A stretch of DNA of 37,406 nt from JAWXUE01 sp044432925. Its GTDB lineage: Bacteria > Bacillota_I > Bacilli_A > Acholeplasmatales > Anaeroplasmataceae. A model generated the notes under the pieces. That model made no database searches. It had not been told where the DNA came from and saw only the letters and a list, made by a program, of their open reading frames with translations. Position 1 is the first letter of the stretch, and each line of letters opens with the position of its first letter. Shown in pieces: positions 30,676 to 37,406 of this stretch. The stretch spans positions 1 to 37,406 of the forward strand of contig JAWXUE010000013.1 in assembly GCA_044432925.1 (NCBI GenBank), given 5' to 3'. The position numbers and the translations under genes were made by a program.

Positions 30676-32943
30676 ATGCAAACTATTATTTGCAACTTGA
30701 AAAATGTTATTTTTGAATCAAAAGAAAATAATTTTCAAATAGTTTCTGTTTATACTGATGAAGGTAGAGACATTATTATTTCTGGATATTTCCAAGCAAT
30801 GATAAAAGAAGTATCTTATGAAGTTGAAGGTGAATTTGTTGTACATCCTAAATTCGGTGAACAACTACAAGTCAAAAGTATAAAGAAGAAAATAGATACA
30901 AGTAGACAAGGTATTGTTGAATATTTATCATCTAACTTTTTCCCTGGAGTAGGAGAAAAGTATGCTACTGAAATATACGATAAATTAGGTTCTAATTGTT
31001 TAGAATTAATAGTAGAAAATAAAGAAGTATTAAATAAAACTAATTTATCAAATAGAATTAAAGAAATATTATATAATAGTTTAATCCAAAATAAATCATT
31101 AGAAGAATTATTTGTTAAGATGCATGATTCTGGTTTAACAACAAAAAATATAATGAAATTATATGAAAAATATCAAGATAGAACTTTGAATCATATTTAT
31201 AATGATCCATATAATTTAATCTATGAACTAGATGGATTCGGATTCAAAAAAGCCGATAGTCTAGCGATTAAATTGGGTTTTAGTCAAGTAGATAATAAAA
31301 GAATTCAAGCTTTATTAATGTATGCTATTTTTAATTTAAGTGATAGTTTTGGAATGAGTTATGTTAGTAAAGATAATTTATATACTGAGGCTGATAAATA
31401 TAATAAAGAGTTTATAGAAATATCAGTTTTTGAAAAAGGATTAAATAATTTAATTGCTAAAGGAAGACTAATTGTTGATGAGAATAATATTTATCTAAAA
31501 CATATCTATGAAGCAGAATTACAAGTAAGTGGAAAAATTAAATTGTTAAAAGGAAATACAAAATTCAAAAAAAGTGTAGTAGAAGAAAGTTTAAGTGATT
31601 ATCAAGAATTTAATAATATTGCATTCTCAGAAGATCAAATATCTGCTATGATGTCATCACTTGTAAATAAAGTTTCTATTGTAACAGGAGGACCTGGTAC
31701 AGGAAAGACTACTATTGTAAAAGGTATTATTGATGTGTTTGCTATGTTGAATTCTTATAATCTATTAGATGATAAAGCTTTAATGGATATTAAGTTATTA
31801 GCACCTACAGGTAAAGCAGCTAAAAGATTAAGAGAGAAATGTAATTTCCCTGCTGAAACAATACATAGATGTTTAGGAATAGATTTAGAAGGTAATTTTT
31901 TATATCATGAAGATAATTTATTACCTGCTAAATTAATAGTAATAGATGAAGTTTCTATGATTGATTTAGTATTAGCTAATAACTTATTAAAAGCAATAAG
32001 TAAAAATGCTATTGTAGTATTCGTTGGAGATAAAGATCAATTACCTAGTATTGCATGTGGTGAAATATTAAATGATTTAATCAATTCTAAAATAATTAAA
32101 CTATCTGTATTAACTACAATCTATAGACAAAAAAATAATAGTGGAATAGTTAATTTAGCTAAAATGATTAATAATGGTGTTGTTGATGAAAATGTATTTC
32201 ATGAAAACAATGATTTACATTTTGTTCCTTGTAAAGATAGTGATATAAGTAATTTAATAATTAGATATATAGCTGTAGCGATGAAACAAGGTTATGATTT
32301 AAAAGAAGATATAACAGTTTTAATTCCTATGTATAAAGGTGTTAATGGAATAGATAATATAAATACATTAGTTAGTGAAACATATAATAAAGATTATAAA
32401 TTTACTTTCTCTTATAAAGATAAAACATTTAAACAAAATGATAAAGTAATACAATTAATAAATTCTAAAGAACAACAAATATATAATGGCGATATAGGTT
32501 TTATAGATAACAAAGTATTAGTACAAGAAGATGACTCTGAAAAAGAAAAAGTTAATATTGTTTTTGATAATAAAATAGTTAAATTTAATTTAAATGAATT
32601 TGATAATATAAAATTAGCTTATGCAACAAGTATTCATAAATCACAAGGTAGTGAATACAAGGTTGTTATAATACCTATAACAAAAGCACATAATATAATG
32701 TTGAAAAGAAAACTATTATATACAGGAGTTACAAGAGCAAAAGAAAAACTTATTTTAATAGGGGATTACGATGCTTTTATAAAAGGAATAAATAAAATAG
32801 AAGATAAAAGATATTCAACATTATGTTATAGATTGAATAATGAAACGAAAAATAATTTAACACCTATTAATGACCCTAGTATACCTTTTGATACTTTAGG
32901 AGAAATTAATATGGAAAATATTACACCTTATAGTTTTATGTAA
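30676..32943 (+). CDS. recD2: RecD2-type 5'-3' DNA helicase
   Basis: SF1B helicase of the RecD2/YrrC type, which works without RecBC in DNA repair and fork maintenance. The 755-residue protein has the long N-terminal domain with helix-hairpin-helix-like stretches (FFPGVGEKYATEIYDKLG, LDGFGFKKADSLAIKLG). Helicase motifs follow: I GGPGTGKTT (338-346), Ia LAPTGKAAKRL, II VIDEVSMID (about 421), III GDKDQLPS, V/VI SIHKSQGSEYK (about 651) and YTGVTRAKEKL (about 681). Its position after mnmA and before alaS matches Bacillus. GGAAGAT precedes the ATG. Confidence 0.95.
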   Translation: MQTIICNLKNVIFESKENNFQIVSVYTDEGRDIIISGYFQAMIKEVSYEVEGEFVVHPKFGEQLQVKSIKKKIDTSRQGIVEYLSSNFFPGVGEKYATEIYDKLGSNCLELIVENKEVLNKTNLSNRIKEILYNSLIQNKSLEELFVKMHDSGLTTKNIMKLYEKYQDRTLNHIYNDPYNLIYELDGFGFKKADSLAIKLGFSQVDNKRIQALLMYAIFNLSDSFGMSYVSKDNLYTEADKYNKEFIEISVFEKGLNNLIAKGRLIVDENNIYLKHIYEAELQVSGKIKLLKGNTKFKKSVVEESLSDYQEFNNIAFSEDQISAMMSSLVNKVSIVTGGPGTGKTTIVKGIIDVFAMLNSYNLLDDKALMDIKLLAPTGKAAKRLREKCNFPAETIHRCLGIDLEGNFLYHEDNLLPAKLIVIDEVSMIDLVLANNLLKAISKNAIVVFVGDKDQLPSIACGEILNDLINSKIIKLSVLTTIYRQKNNSGIVNLAKMINNGVVDENVFHENNDLHFVPCKDSDISNLIIRYIAVAMKQGYDLKEDITVLIPMYKGVNGIDNINTLVSETYNKDYKFTFSYKDKTFKQNDKVIQLINSKEQQIYNGDIGFIDNKVLVQEDDSEKEKVNIVFDNKIVKFNLNEFDNIKLAYATSIHKSQGSEYKVVIIPITKAHNIMLKRKLLYTGVTRAKEKLILIGDYDAFIKGINKIEDKRYSTLCYRLNNETKNNLTPINDPSIPFDTLGEINMENITPYSFM

Positions 32944-32973
32944 TAATGTAAAAATAATATTGAGGTGATATAA

Positions 32974-33093
32974 ATGAGTAAAATGTTAATAAATATGGCA
33001 TTAGGTTCAGCAGTTACTATAACAGCAGCAGTATTCTTATGCTCTAAAGATGGTAAAAAAATTAGATGTAAGATAGCTAAAATAATGAACTAA
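32974..33093 (+). CDS. 39-aa single-helix membrane protein
   Basis: A short ORF with GAGGTGAT at 32962-32969 and ATG at 32974. The product, MSKMLINMALGSAVTITAAV at the N-terminus, is one hydrophobic helix (about residues 5-23) followed by a basic tail with two Cys (residues 23 and 32). It ends just before a strong terminator, so it is the last gene of its transcript. No function is recognised; small membrane proteins of this shape are common in Bacillota. Confidence 0.65.
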   Translation: MSKMLINMALGSAVTITAAVFLCSKDGKKIRCKIAKIMN

Positions 33094-33097
33094 TTTT

Positions 33098-33131
33098 AAA
33101 ACTACTATATTAATAAATGTAGTAGTTTTTT
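33098..33131 (+). terminator. terminator after the 39-aa gene
   Basis: Long stem, 33098-33111 with 33116-33129 (14 bp including one G-U pair), loop AATA, then Ts to 33131. It closes the nadD-to-recD2 transcript and the 39-aa gene. Confidence 0.85.
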
Positions 33132-33147
33132 AAATAACTTTTTTCTA

Positions 33148-33176
33148 TTGTATTATTTTAAAATATATATTACAAT
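33148..33176 (+). promoter_or_regulatory. promoter of the CmpB-like gene
   Basis: TTGTAT (33148-33153), 17 bp, TACAAT (33171-33176). A second TATAAT at 33177-33182 overlaps the start region. AAGGAGG follows at about 33187. Confidence 0.65.
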
Positions 33177-33199
33177 TATAATTCCTAAGGAGGTAACCT

Positions 33200-33823
33200 A
33201 TGATAACTAAAATTAAAGAAAATTGGATGTATCTATCAGCAATATTTTTAATATTCTCTGTAGGTGGATGGTTAATGGAAACAATAGGTAATATTGTGTT
33301 TCATGGTTCAGTATTAGATAAAGGATTTCTAACATTACCACTATGCCCTATATATGGATTTGCTGTGGTGATAATAATGATTGTAGTAGGGTTACCATTT
33401 GAAGGTAAATGGAAAGATTTATATATACAAAAAACTGGATTTTCAAAGTTTGCTGTTAAATCACTAACTTTATTAATATATACAATAGTATGTACACTAA
33501 CAGCTGTTGCTTTTGAGTTTGTTGTTGGGCAGACATATTATATGATATTTGATATAAGATTATGGCACTACCAAGAAACAGCTGATACATTTTGGAATGG
33601 ATTTATATCTAGAGAAGTAAGTGATGCATGGTTTTTATTAATTATGATTGCCGCTCCAGCAATCGTTACACCTTTATATAGAAAAATAAAAACTATTAAT
33701 ATAGTAATGCTAAGAAATGCCTCAAAAATAATGATAATGTTATTAATAGCAGATTTCATTATTACAGTAATACATATAATAATTACAGGAGATAAAATTA
33801 ATATATTTAATTGGAATATTTAA
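33200..33823 (+). CDS. CmpB-type putative ABC permease membrane protein
   Basis: A 207-residue integral membrane protein of the PF06541 (ABC_trans_CmpB) kind. The hallmark stretches are FSVGGWLMETIGNIVFHGS, DKGFLTLPLCPIYGFAVVII and, further on, FEFVVGQTYYMIFDIRLWHY, matching the family's GWxxExxxxxxxxG, RGFLxGPxCPIYGxG and E...RxWDY motifs. About five membrane helices are predicted. No ATP-binding subunit is next to it, and the function of the family is unproven. It forms its own unit between a promoter and a GAAA-loop terminator. Confidence 0.8.
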   Translation: MITKIKENWMYLSAIFLIFSVGGWLMETIGNIVFHGSVLDKGFLTLPLCPIYGFAVVIIMIVVGLPFEGKWKDLYIQKTGFSKFAVKSLTLLIYTIVCTLTAVAFEFVVGQTYYMIFDIRLWHYQETADTFWNGFISREVSDAWFLLIMIAAPAIVTPLYRKIKTINIVMLRNASKIMIMLLIADFIITVIHIIITGDKINIFNWNI

Positions 33824-33848
33824 TAGAAGAGAAATCTTCTATTTTTTT
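33822..33848 (+). terminator. terminator after the CmpB-like gene
   Basis: Perfect 9-bp stem AATAGAAGA (33822-33830) / TCTTCTATT (33835-33843) with a GAAA tetraloop, then Ts to 33848. Confidence 0.9.
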
Positions 33849-33868
33849 CTAAATAAAATACTTTATTA

Positions 33869-33897
33869 TTTACAAATATCAAAAAAAGTAGTATTAT
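33869..33897 (+). promoter_or_regulatory. alaS T-box operon promoter
   Basis: TTTACA (33869-33874), 17 bp, TATTAT (33892-33897), placing the transcript start near 33903-33905, just ahead of T-box Stem I. Confidence 0.75.
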
Positions 33898-33902
33898 ATT
33901 AG

Positions 33903-34106
33903 TAATTCATCTTATTAGATAAGTAATAAATTTAAACCTAGAGAATTAACATATGCTGAAAGTTAATACAAATTTATGAAGCTACTAATAATTAAAGGAT
34001 GACGTATCTTGCGTTAAAAGAAAAATAAAGTGCTAGAGGTAACTCTAGAACTAAGGTGGTACCGCGATTAACATCGTCCTTAGATTAATTTCTAAGGGCT
34101 TTTTTT
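33903..34106 (+). promoter_or_regulatory. T-box riboswitch, alanine (GCU specifier)
   Basis: A complete tRNA-sensing leader. Stem I lower helix TTATTAG (33912-33918) / CTAATAA (33985-33991); upper helix ATAAATTT (33926-33933) / AAATTTAT (33970-33977); distal TTAAC/GTTAA enclosing GCTGAAA. The internal specifier loop holds GCT (33981-33983), an Ala codon. A Stem III-like hairpin lies at 34033-34048. The T-box AAGGTGGTACCGCG is at 34053-34066, with TGGT (34057-34060) matching the ACCA end of tRNA-Ala. Antiterminator CTAAGG (34051-34056) / CCTTAG (34078-34083) excludes the terminator stem 34076-34084 / 34091-34099, which is followed by a T-run. Uncharged tRNA-Ala should raise alaS transcription. 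Confidence 0.95.
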
Positions 34107-34125
34107 ATTATTTAGGAGGAAAAAT

Positions 34126-36717
34126 ATGAAAAAATTTAGTAGTGTTGAAATAAGAGAAATTTGGTTAAAGTTTTTCAAAGATAAAGAGCATAGTGTAGAA
34201 CCAAGTGCACCATTAGTACCTATTGCTGATAAAACTTTATTATGGATAAACGCAGGGGTTGCTCCATTAAAAAAATATTTTGATGGTTCTAGTTTACCTG
34301 AGAATCCAAGAATTACAAATGTACAAAAATGTATAAGAACAAATGATATTGAAAATGTTGGGAAGACTGCAAGACACCATACATTCTTTGAGATGATGGG
34401 GAACTTTAGTATCGGAGATTATTTCAAAGATGATATTATTCCTTGGGCTTATGAATTATTAACTAGTGAAGAGTACTTTGGTATTGATGTAAAAAAATTA
34501 TATTTTACTGTATATGAAAGTGATCAAGCTGCTTATGACAAATGGGTTTCTTTAGGAATTAAAAAAGATCATTTAATTAAAACTGATTTAAACTATTGGC
34601 AAATTGGTACAGGACCATGTGGACCTTGTACAGAAATCTTTTATGATAGAGGAAAATCATATGATAAAAGAGGGATTGAATTAATAGAAAAAGATATTGA
34701 AAATGATAGATTTATTGAAATTTGGAATATCGTATTTTCTCAGTACAATGCAACTGAAGGAGTAGATAGAGCAGATTATAAAGAATTACCTCAAAAAAAT
34801 ATTGATACAGGAGCAGGTTTAGAAAGATTTGCTTGTGTATTACAAGGGGTAGATACAAACTATGAAACAGATTTATTCTTACCTATCATTCAAAAAATAG
34901 AAGAAATTTCTGGTGTTAAATATAAAGGTCAAATGGCTTTTAAAGTTATTGCTGATCATGTAAGAACAGTAAGTTTTGCTTTAGCAGATGGAGCTACTTT
35001 CTCTAATGAAGGTAGAGGATATGTTTTAAGAAGAGTATTAAGAAGAGCTGTTAAATATTCTAAAAAATTAAATATTAATAAACCATTCATGGATGAATTA
35101 GTAGATACAGTAGTAAAAGTAATGGGTGAATTCTATCCTTATTTAAAAGATACAATTGAAATTGTTAAAAAAATGGTTTCTACAGAAGAAGAAAAATTCT
35201 TATCTACTATTATTAAAGGTGAACAAAAATTAGAAGAGTTATTAAAAGATTCTAAAAAATTATCTGGTAAAGATGCATTCTTATTATATGATACATTTGG
35301 ATTCCCTATTGAATTAACACAAGAGTATGTTGAAGAAATGAAAAAATCAGTTGATTTAGAAGAGTTTGAAGTTTGTATGGAAGAACAAAAAACAAGAGCT
35401 AGATCTGCTAGAAAAAATGTTAATTCAATGAATACTCAAAATGAAGAACAATTAGAATTTAAAGAAGTAAGTGAATTTGTTGGATATACATCTCACACAA
35501 CAGTAGCAAAAGTTATTAAAGTATTTGATAACGGTATTGTATTAGATAAAACTCCATTCTATGCGTTTAGTGGTGGACAATTAGCTGATAAAGGTACTAT
35601 TAATGGTGTAGAAGTAACTGATGTTGCTAAATTACCAAATGGACAACATATACATTTTTCAGAAGGTAAATTCAAAGAAGGTGATATGGTTATTGCTGCT
35701 ATTAATATTACTAATAGACATGACACAACAAGAAACCATTCAGCAACTCACTTAGTACAATCAGCTTTAGTAAATGTATTAGGTAGTCATATTAAACAAC
35801 AAGGTTCTCAAGTAAGTAGTGAATATACAAGATTTGATTTTAATAATTTTAATTCTTTAACAGAAGAAGAAATTTTAAATGTTGAAGATTTAATAAATAA
35901 ATATATTAATGATGCTAGTGTAGTAGATATAAAAGAAATGTCTATTGAAGAAGCAAAACAAACAGGAGCAACTGCTTTATTTGGTGAAAAATATGGTGCT
36001 ACAGTAAGAGTAGTTAATATGGGTCCTTCAGTAGAATTTTGTGCAGGTACACATGTTAAATCAACTGATGATATTAAACAATATAGTATAGTGTCAATTG
36101 ATTCAATTGGTTCAGGTACATATAGAATTACTGGTGTTACTGGTAATAATATGAAAGATAAATTAGATCATAACATAATTAATTTATTAACTGAATTAAC
36201 TACTTTATTAGGAAAAAAAGAACAATTATTAACTGAAACAAATTCTAAATCTACTTATAATTCAGTTTATAATAAAGAATTAACAGGTTATAGATATGTA
36301 ACAATGATTAAACAAGAAATAGCGTTAGTAAAGGATTATTTAAAAGTTTTAAATAAAGAAGCTAATGATTTAAAATCAAAAGAAAACTTATCTAATCTAG
36401 ATTCTTATTTAACAGAGTTAGATGATAATAAATTAATTATTAAAGTAGAAAATTTAGAAAGCAAAGAAACAAAAGAATTAACAGATGCTTTATTAAATAA
36501 AATTGGTACTGGTATTGTATTTATAGCATCAGTATTAGAAGATAAAGCAGTATTTGTTTGTAAAAACAATATAGATAAAGATAGTGGAGCATTAATTAAA
36601 CTTGCAGCATCAATATCAAATGGTTCAGGTGGTGGACGTAAAGATATGGCTCAAGGTGGTGGGAAAGACTTATCTAAAATAGATGAGGTTATCACAGCAA
36701 TTAAAGGTGCTATTTAA
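34126..36717 (+). CDS. alaS: alanyl-tRNA synthetase
   Basis: Charges and proofreads tRNA-Ala. The 863-residue protein has the class II aminoacylation domain (ARHHTFFEMMGNFSIGDYF, motif 2; GAGLERFACVLQG, motif 3), the tRNA-recognition helices, an editing domain with RNHSATHLVQSAL (HxxxH zinc ligands) and CAGTHV (zinc Cys), and the C-terminal C-Ala domain with SGGGRKDMAQGGG. Length is close to the usual 870-880. GGAGG precedes the ATG. It is controlled by the T-box just upstream and shares TAATG with ruvX. Confidence 0.97.
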   Translation: MKKFSSVEIREIWLKFFKDKEHSVEPSAPLVPIADKTLLWINAGVAPLKKYFDGSSLPENPRITNVQKCIRTNDIENVGKTARHHTFFEMMGNFSIGDYFKDDIIPWAYELLTSEEYFGIDVKKLYFTVYESDQAAYDKWVSLGIKKDHLIKTDLNYWQIGTGPCGPCTEIFYDRGKSYDKRGIELIEKDIENDRFIEIWNIVFSQYNATEGVDRADYKELPQKNIDTGAGLERFACVLQGVDTNYETDLFLPIIQKIEEISGVKYKGQMAFKVIADHVRTVSFALADGATFSNEGRGYVLRRVLRRAVKYSKKLNINKPFMDELVDTVVKVMGEFYPYLKDTIEIVKKMVSTEEEKFLSTIIKGEQKLEELLKDSKKLSGKDAFLLYDTFGFPIELTQEYVEEMKKSVDLEEFEVCMEEQKTRARSARKNVNSMNTQNEEQLEFKEVSEFVGYTSHTTVAKVIKVFDNGIVLDKTPFYAFSGGQLADKGTINGVEVTDVAKLPNGQHIHFSEGKFKEGDMVIAAINITNRHDTTRNHSATHLVQSALVNVLGSHIKQQGSQVSSEYTRFDFNNFNSLTEEEILNVEDLINKYINDASVVDIKEMSIEEAKQTGATALFGEKYGATVRVVNMGPSVEFCAGTHVKSTDDIKQYSIVSIDSIGSGTYRITGVTGNNMKDKLDHNIINLLTELTTLLGKKEQLLTETNSKSTYNSVYNKELTGYRYVTMIKQEIALVKDYLKVLNKEANDLKSKENLSNLDSYLTELDDNKLIIKVENLESKETKELTDALLNKIGTGIVFIASVLEDKAVFVCKNNIDKDSGALIKLAASISNGSGGGRKDMAQGGGKDLSKIDEVITAIKGAI

Positions 36718-37133
36718 TGAAGAAATATATTGGTTTAGACTTAGGAAGTAAAACTTGTGGTGTTGCTATTAGCGACATCATGGGAATGCTTGCTAGGACG
36801 CATTCAACAATAAGATTTAAAGATGATAATTATGAATATTGTGCTGATGAAGTGGTTAAGATATTAAACACTGAAGGTGTTGATACTGTTATCCTAGGAA
36901 TGCCTAAACATATGAATGGTGATGTTGGGATAAGAGGAGAAATAAGTGAAAACTTTAAATCATTACTTTTGCAAAAAACTAAAGTTAATGTTATACTTTG
37001 GGATGAAAGGTTATCAACAAAAGTTGCAAACAATGCAATGATAGCAGCAAACGTAAGAAGAGAAGACAGAAAAAAAGTTAAAGATGAATTAGCTGCTGTT
37101 GTAATTTTACAAGGATATTTAGATTTTAAATAA
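36717..37133 (+). CDS. ruvX: YqgF/RuvX family RNase H-like nuclease
   Basis: A 138-residue RNase H-fold protein (YrrK/YqgF), proposed to act in pre-16S rRNA 5' processing and earlier as a Holliday-junction resolvase. Motifs: GLDLGSKTCGVAISD (residues 6-20, catalytic Asp), GMPKHMNGDVG, WDERLSTKVA (catalytic Glu) and KDELAAVVILQGYLD (C-terminal Asp region). Starts in the TAATG shared with alaS. In Bacillus the small gene ireB (yrzL) lies between alaS and this gene; it is missing here. Confidence 0.95.
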   Translation: MKKYIGLDLGSKTCGVAISDIMGMLARTHSTIRFKDDNYEYCADEVVKILNTEGVDTVILGMPKHMNGDVGIRGEISENFKSLLLQKTKVNVILWDERLSTKVANNAMIAANVRREDRKKVKDELAAVVILQGYLDFK

Positions 37134-37150
37134 AAAGGAGAATATAGATT

Positions 37151-37406
37151 ATGAATGAAGAAAGATTATTAACAATTATACAAGAAGATGGTACAGAATT
37201 ATTATGTGAGATTTTATTTACTCACTACTCAGAAGAATTTAAAAAACATTATGTAGTATTTAACCCTCAAGGAACTAACGAATTAGTACCTGCTGTTTAT
37301 TTACCTGAGGCTACTGATGGTAGCTTAATGCCTATTGAAACTGATGAAGAAGAAGAAATGTTAACTGAAGTATTAGAAGCTTACATGGAAGAGCATGCTG
37401 ATGAAT
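37151..37406 (+). CDS. yrzB: DUF1292 (YrzB-like) protein, partial
   Basis: Cut by the window end; the first 85 codons are visible. ATG at 37151, with AAGGAG at 37136-37141. The product is acidic: MNEERLLTIIQEDGTELLCE, HYVVFNP and LPIETDEEEEML-like segments match the DUF1292 family. Bacillus YrzB occupies the same place after yrrK. Function is unknown. Confidence 0.85.
   Translation, partial: MNEERLLTIIQEDGTELLCEILFTHYSEEFKKHYVVFNPQGTNELVPAVYLPEATDGSLMPIETDEEEEMLTEVLEAYMEEHADE

Noticed and set aside
1..37406. CRISPR arrays, insertion sequences, prophage or plasmid genes
   Set aside because: No direct-repeat arrays, transposase or integrase motifs, or phage structural genes were seen; gene order is that of a conserved core chromosome.

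Overview
The window is a very A+T-rich, densely coded chromosomal segment, nearly all on the + strand. It fits a Bacillota lineage on the Bacilli branch. Gene order repeatedly matches Bacillus-type chromosomes: rimP-nusA-ylxR-ylxQ-infB-rbfA, dnaG-rpoD-trmK, mnmA...recD2...alaS-ruvX-yrzB. TGA is a stop codon here (for example at 3464-3466 and 12232-12234), so the mycoplasma code does not apply. A peptidoglycan wall is implied by murE, mraY and murD. I cannot name the species; a small-genome, host-associated, Mollicute-related Bacilli lineage is an inference. No phage, insertion sequence, CRISPR array or plasmid gene is visible.

Layout. 1-1300: coaD on the minus strand, a membrane-anchored XRE regulator and an unknown 97-aa protein. 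1300-5650: the rimP-to-rbfA translation/transcription operon, with its own promoter, leader hairpin and terminator. 5650-9130: two FAD-dependent oxidoreductases, then a convergent, degenerate glycosyltransferase-like membrane protein. 9180-11560: a GyrI-like protein, a PhnA-type zinc-ribbon protein, a PHP phosphoesterase and engB. 11560-13150: two genes that look like reduced homologues of the spore-coat genes spoVID and ysxE, in the position they hold downstream of engB in Bacillus but without the haem genes between. 13150-14050: a small antisense membrane ORF and an orphan lipoprotein. 14070-18870: glyQS-dnaG-rpoD-trmK, with a 100-N assembly gap inside dnaG. 18877-19024: a solitary minus-strand tRNA-Arg(UCU) with its own promoter and terminator. 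19085-25960: murE-mraY, fhs, purB and murD. 25985-32943: nadD-nadE-mnmA-MFS-recD2. 32974-33850: a 39-aa protein and a CmpB-type membrane protein. 33869-37406: a T-box(Ala)-alaS-ruvX-yrzB operon running off the end.

Most genes serve core functions: ribosome and tRNA maturation, replication priming, the primary sigma factor, peptidoglycan precursors, one-carbon/purine metabolism, and CoA and NAD synthesis. The points most worth a second look are the spoVID/ysxE-like pair, a structured three-hairpin leader before fhs, a nearly identical 19-bp element directly before both murE and murD, an unusual dnaG translation-initiation region (strong Shine-Dalgarno, small hairpin or 6-codon ORF, then ATGA), and the glycosyltransferase-like protein that lacks recognisable catalytic residues. 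Recognisable promoters are mostly vegetative with TATAAT-like -10 boxes, several of the extended TGnTATAAT kind. Intrinsic terminators follow most transcription units.
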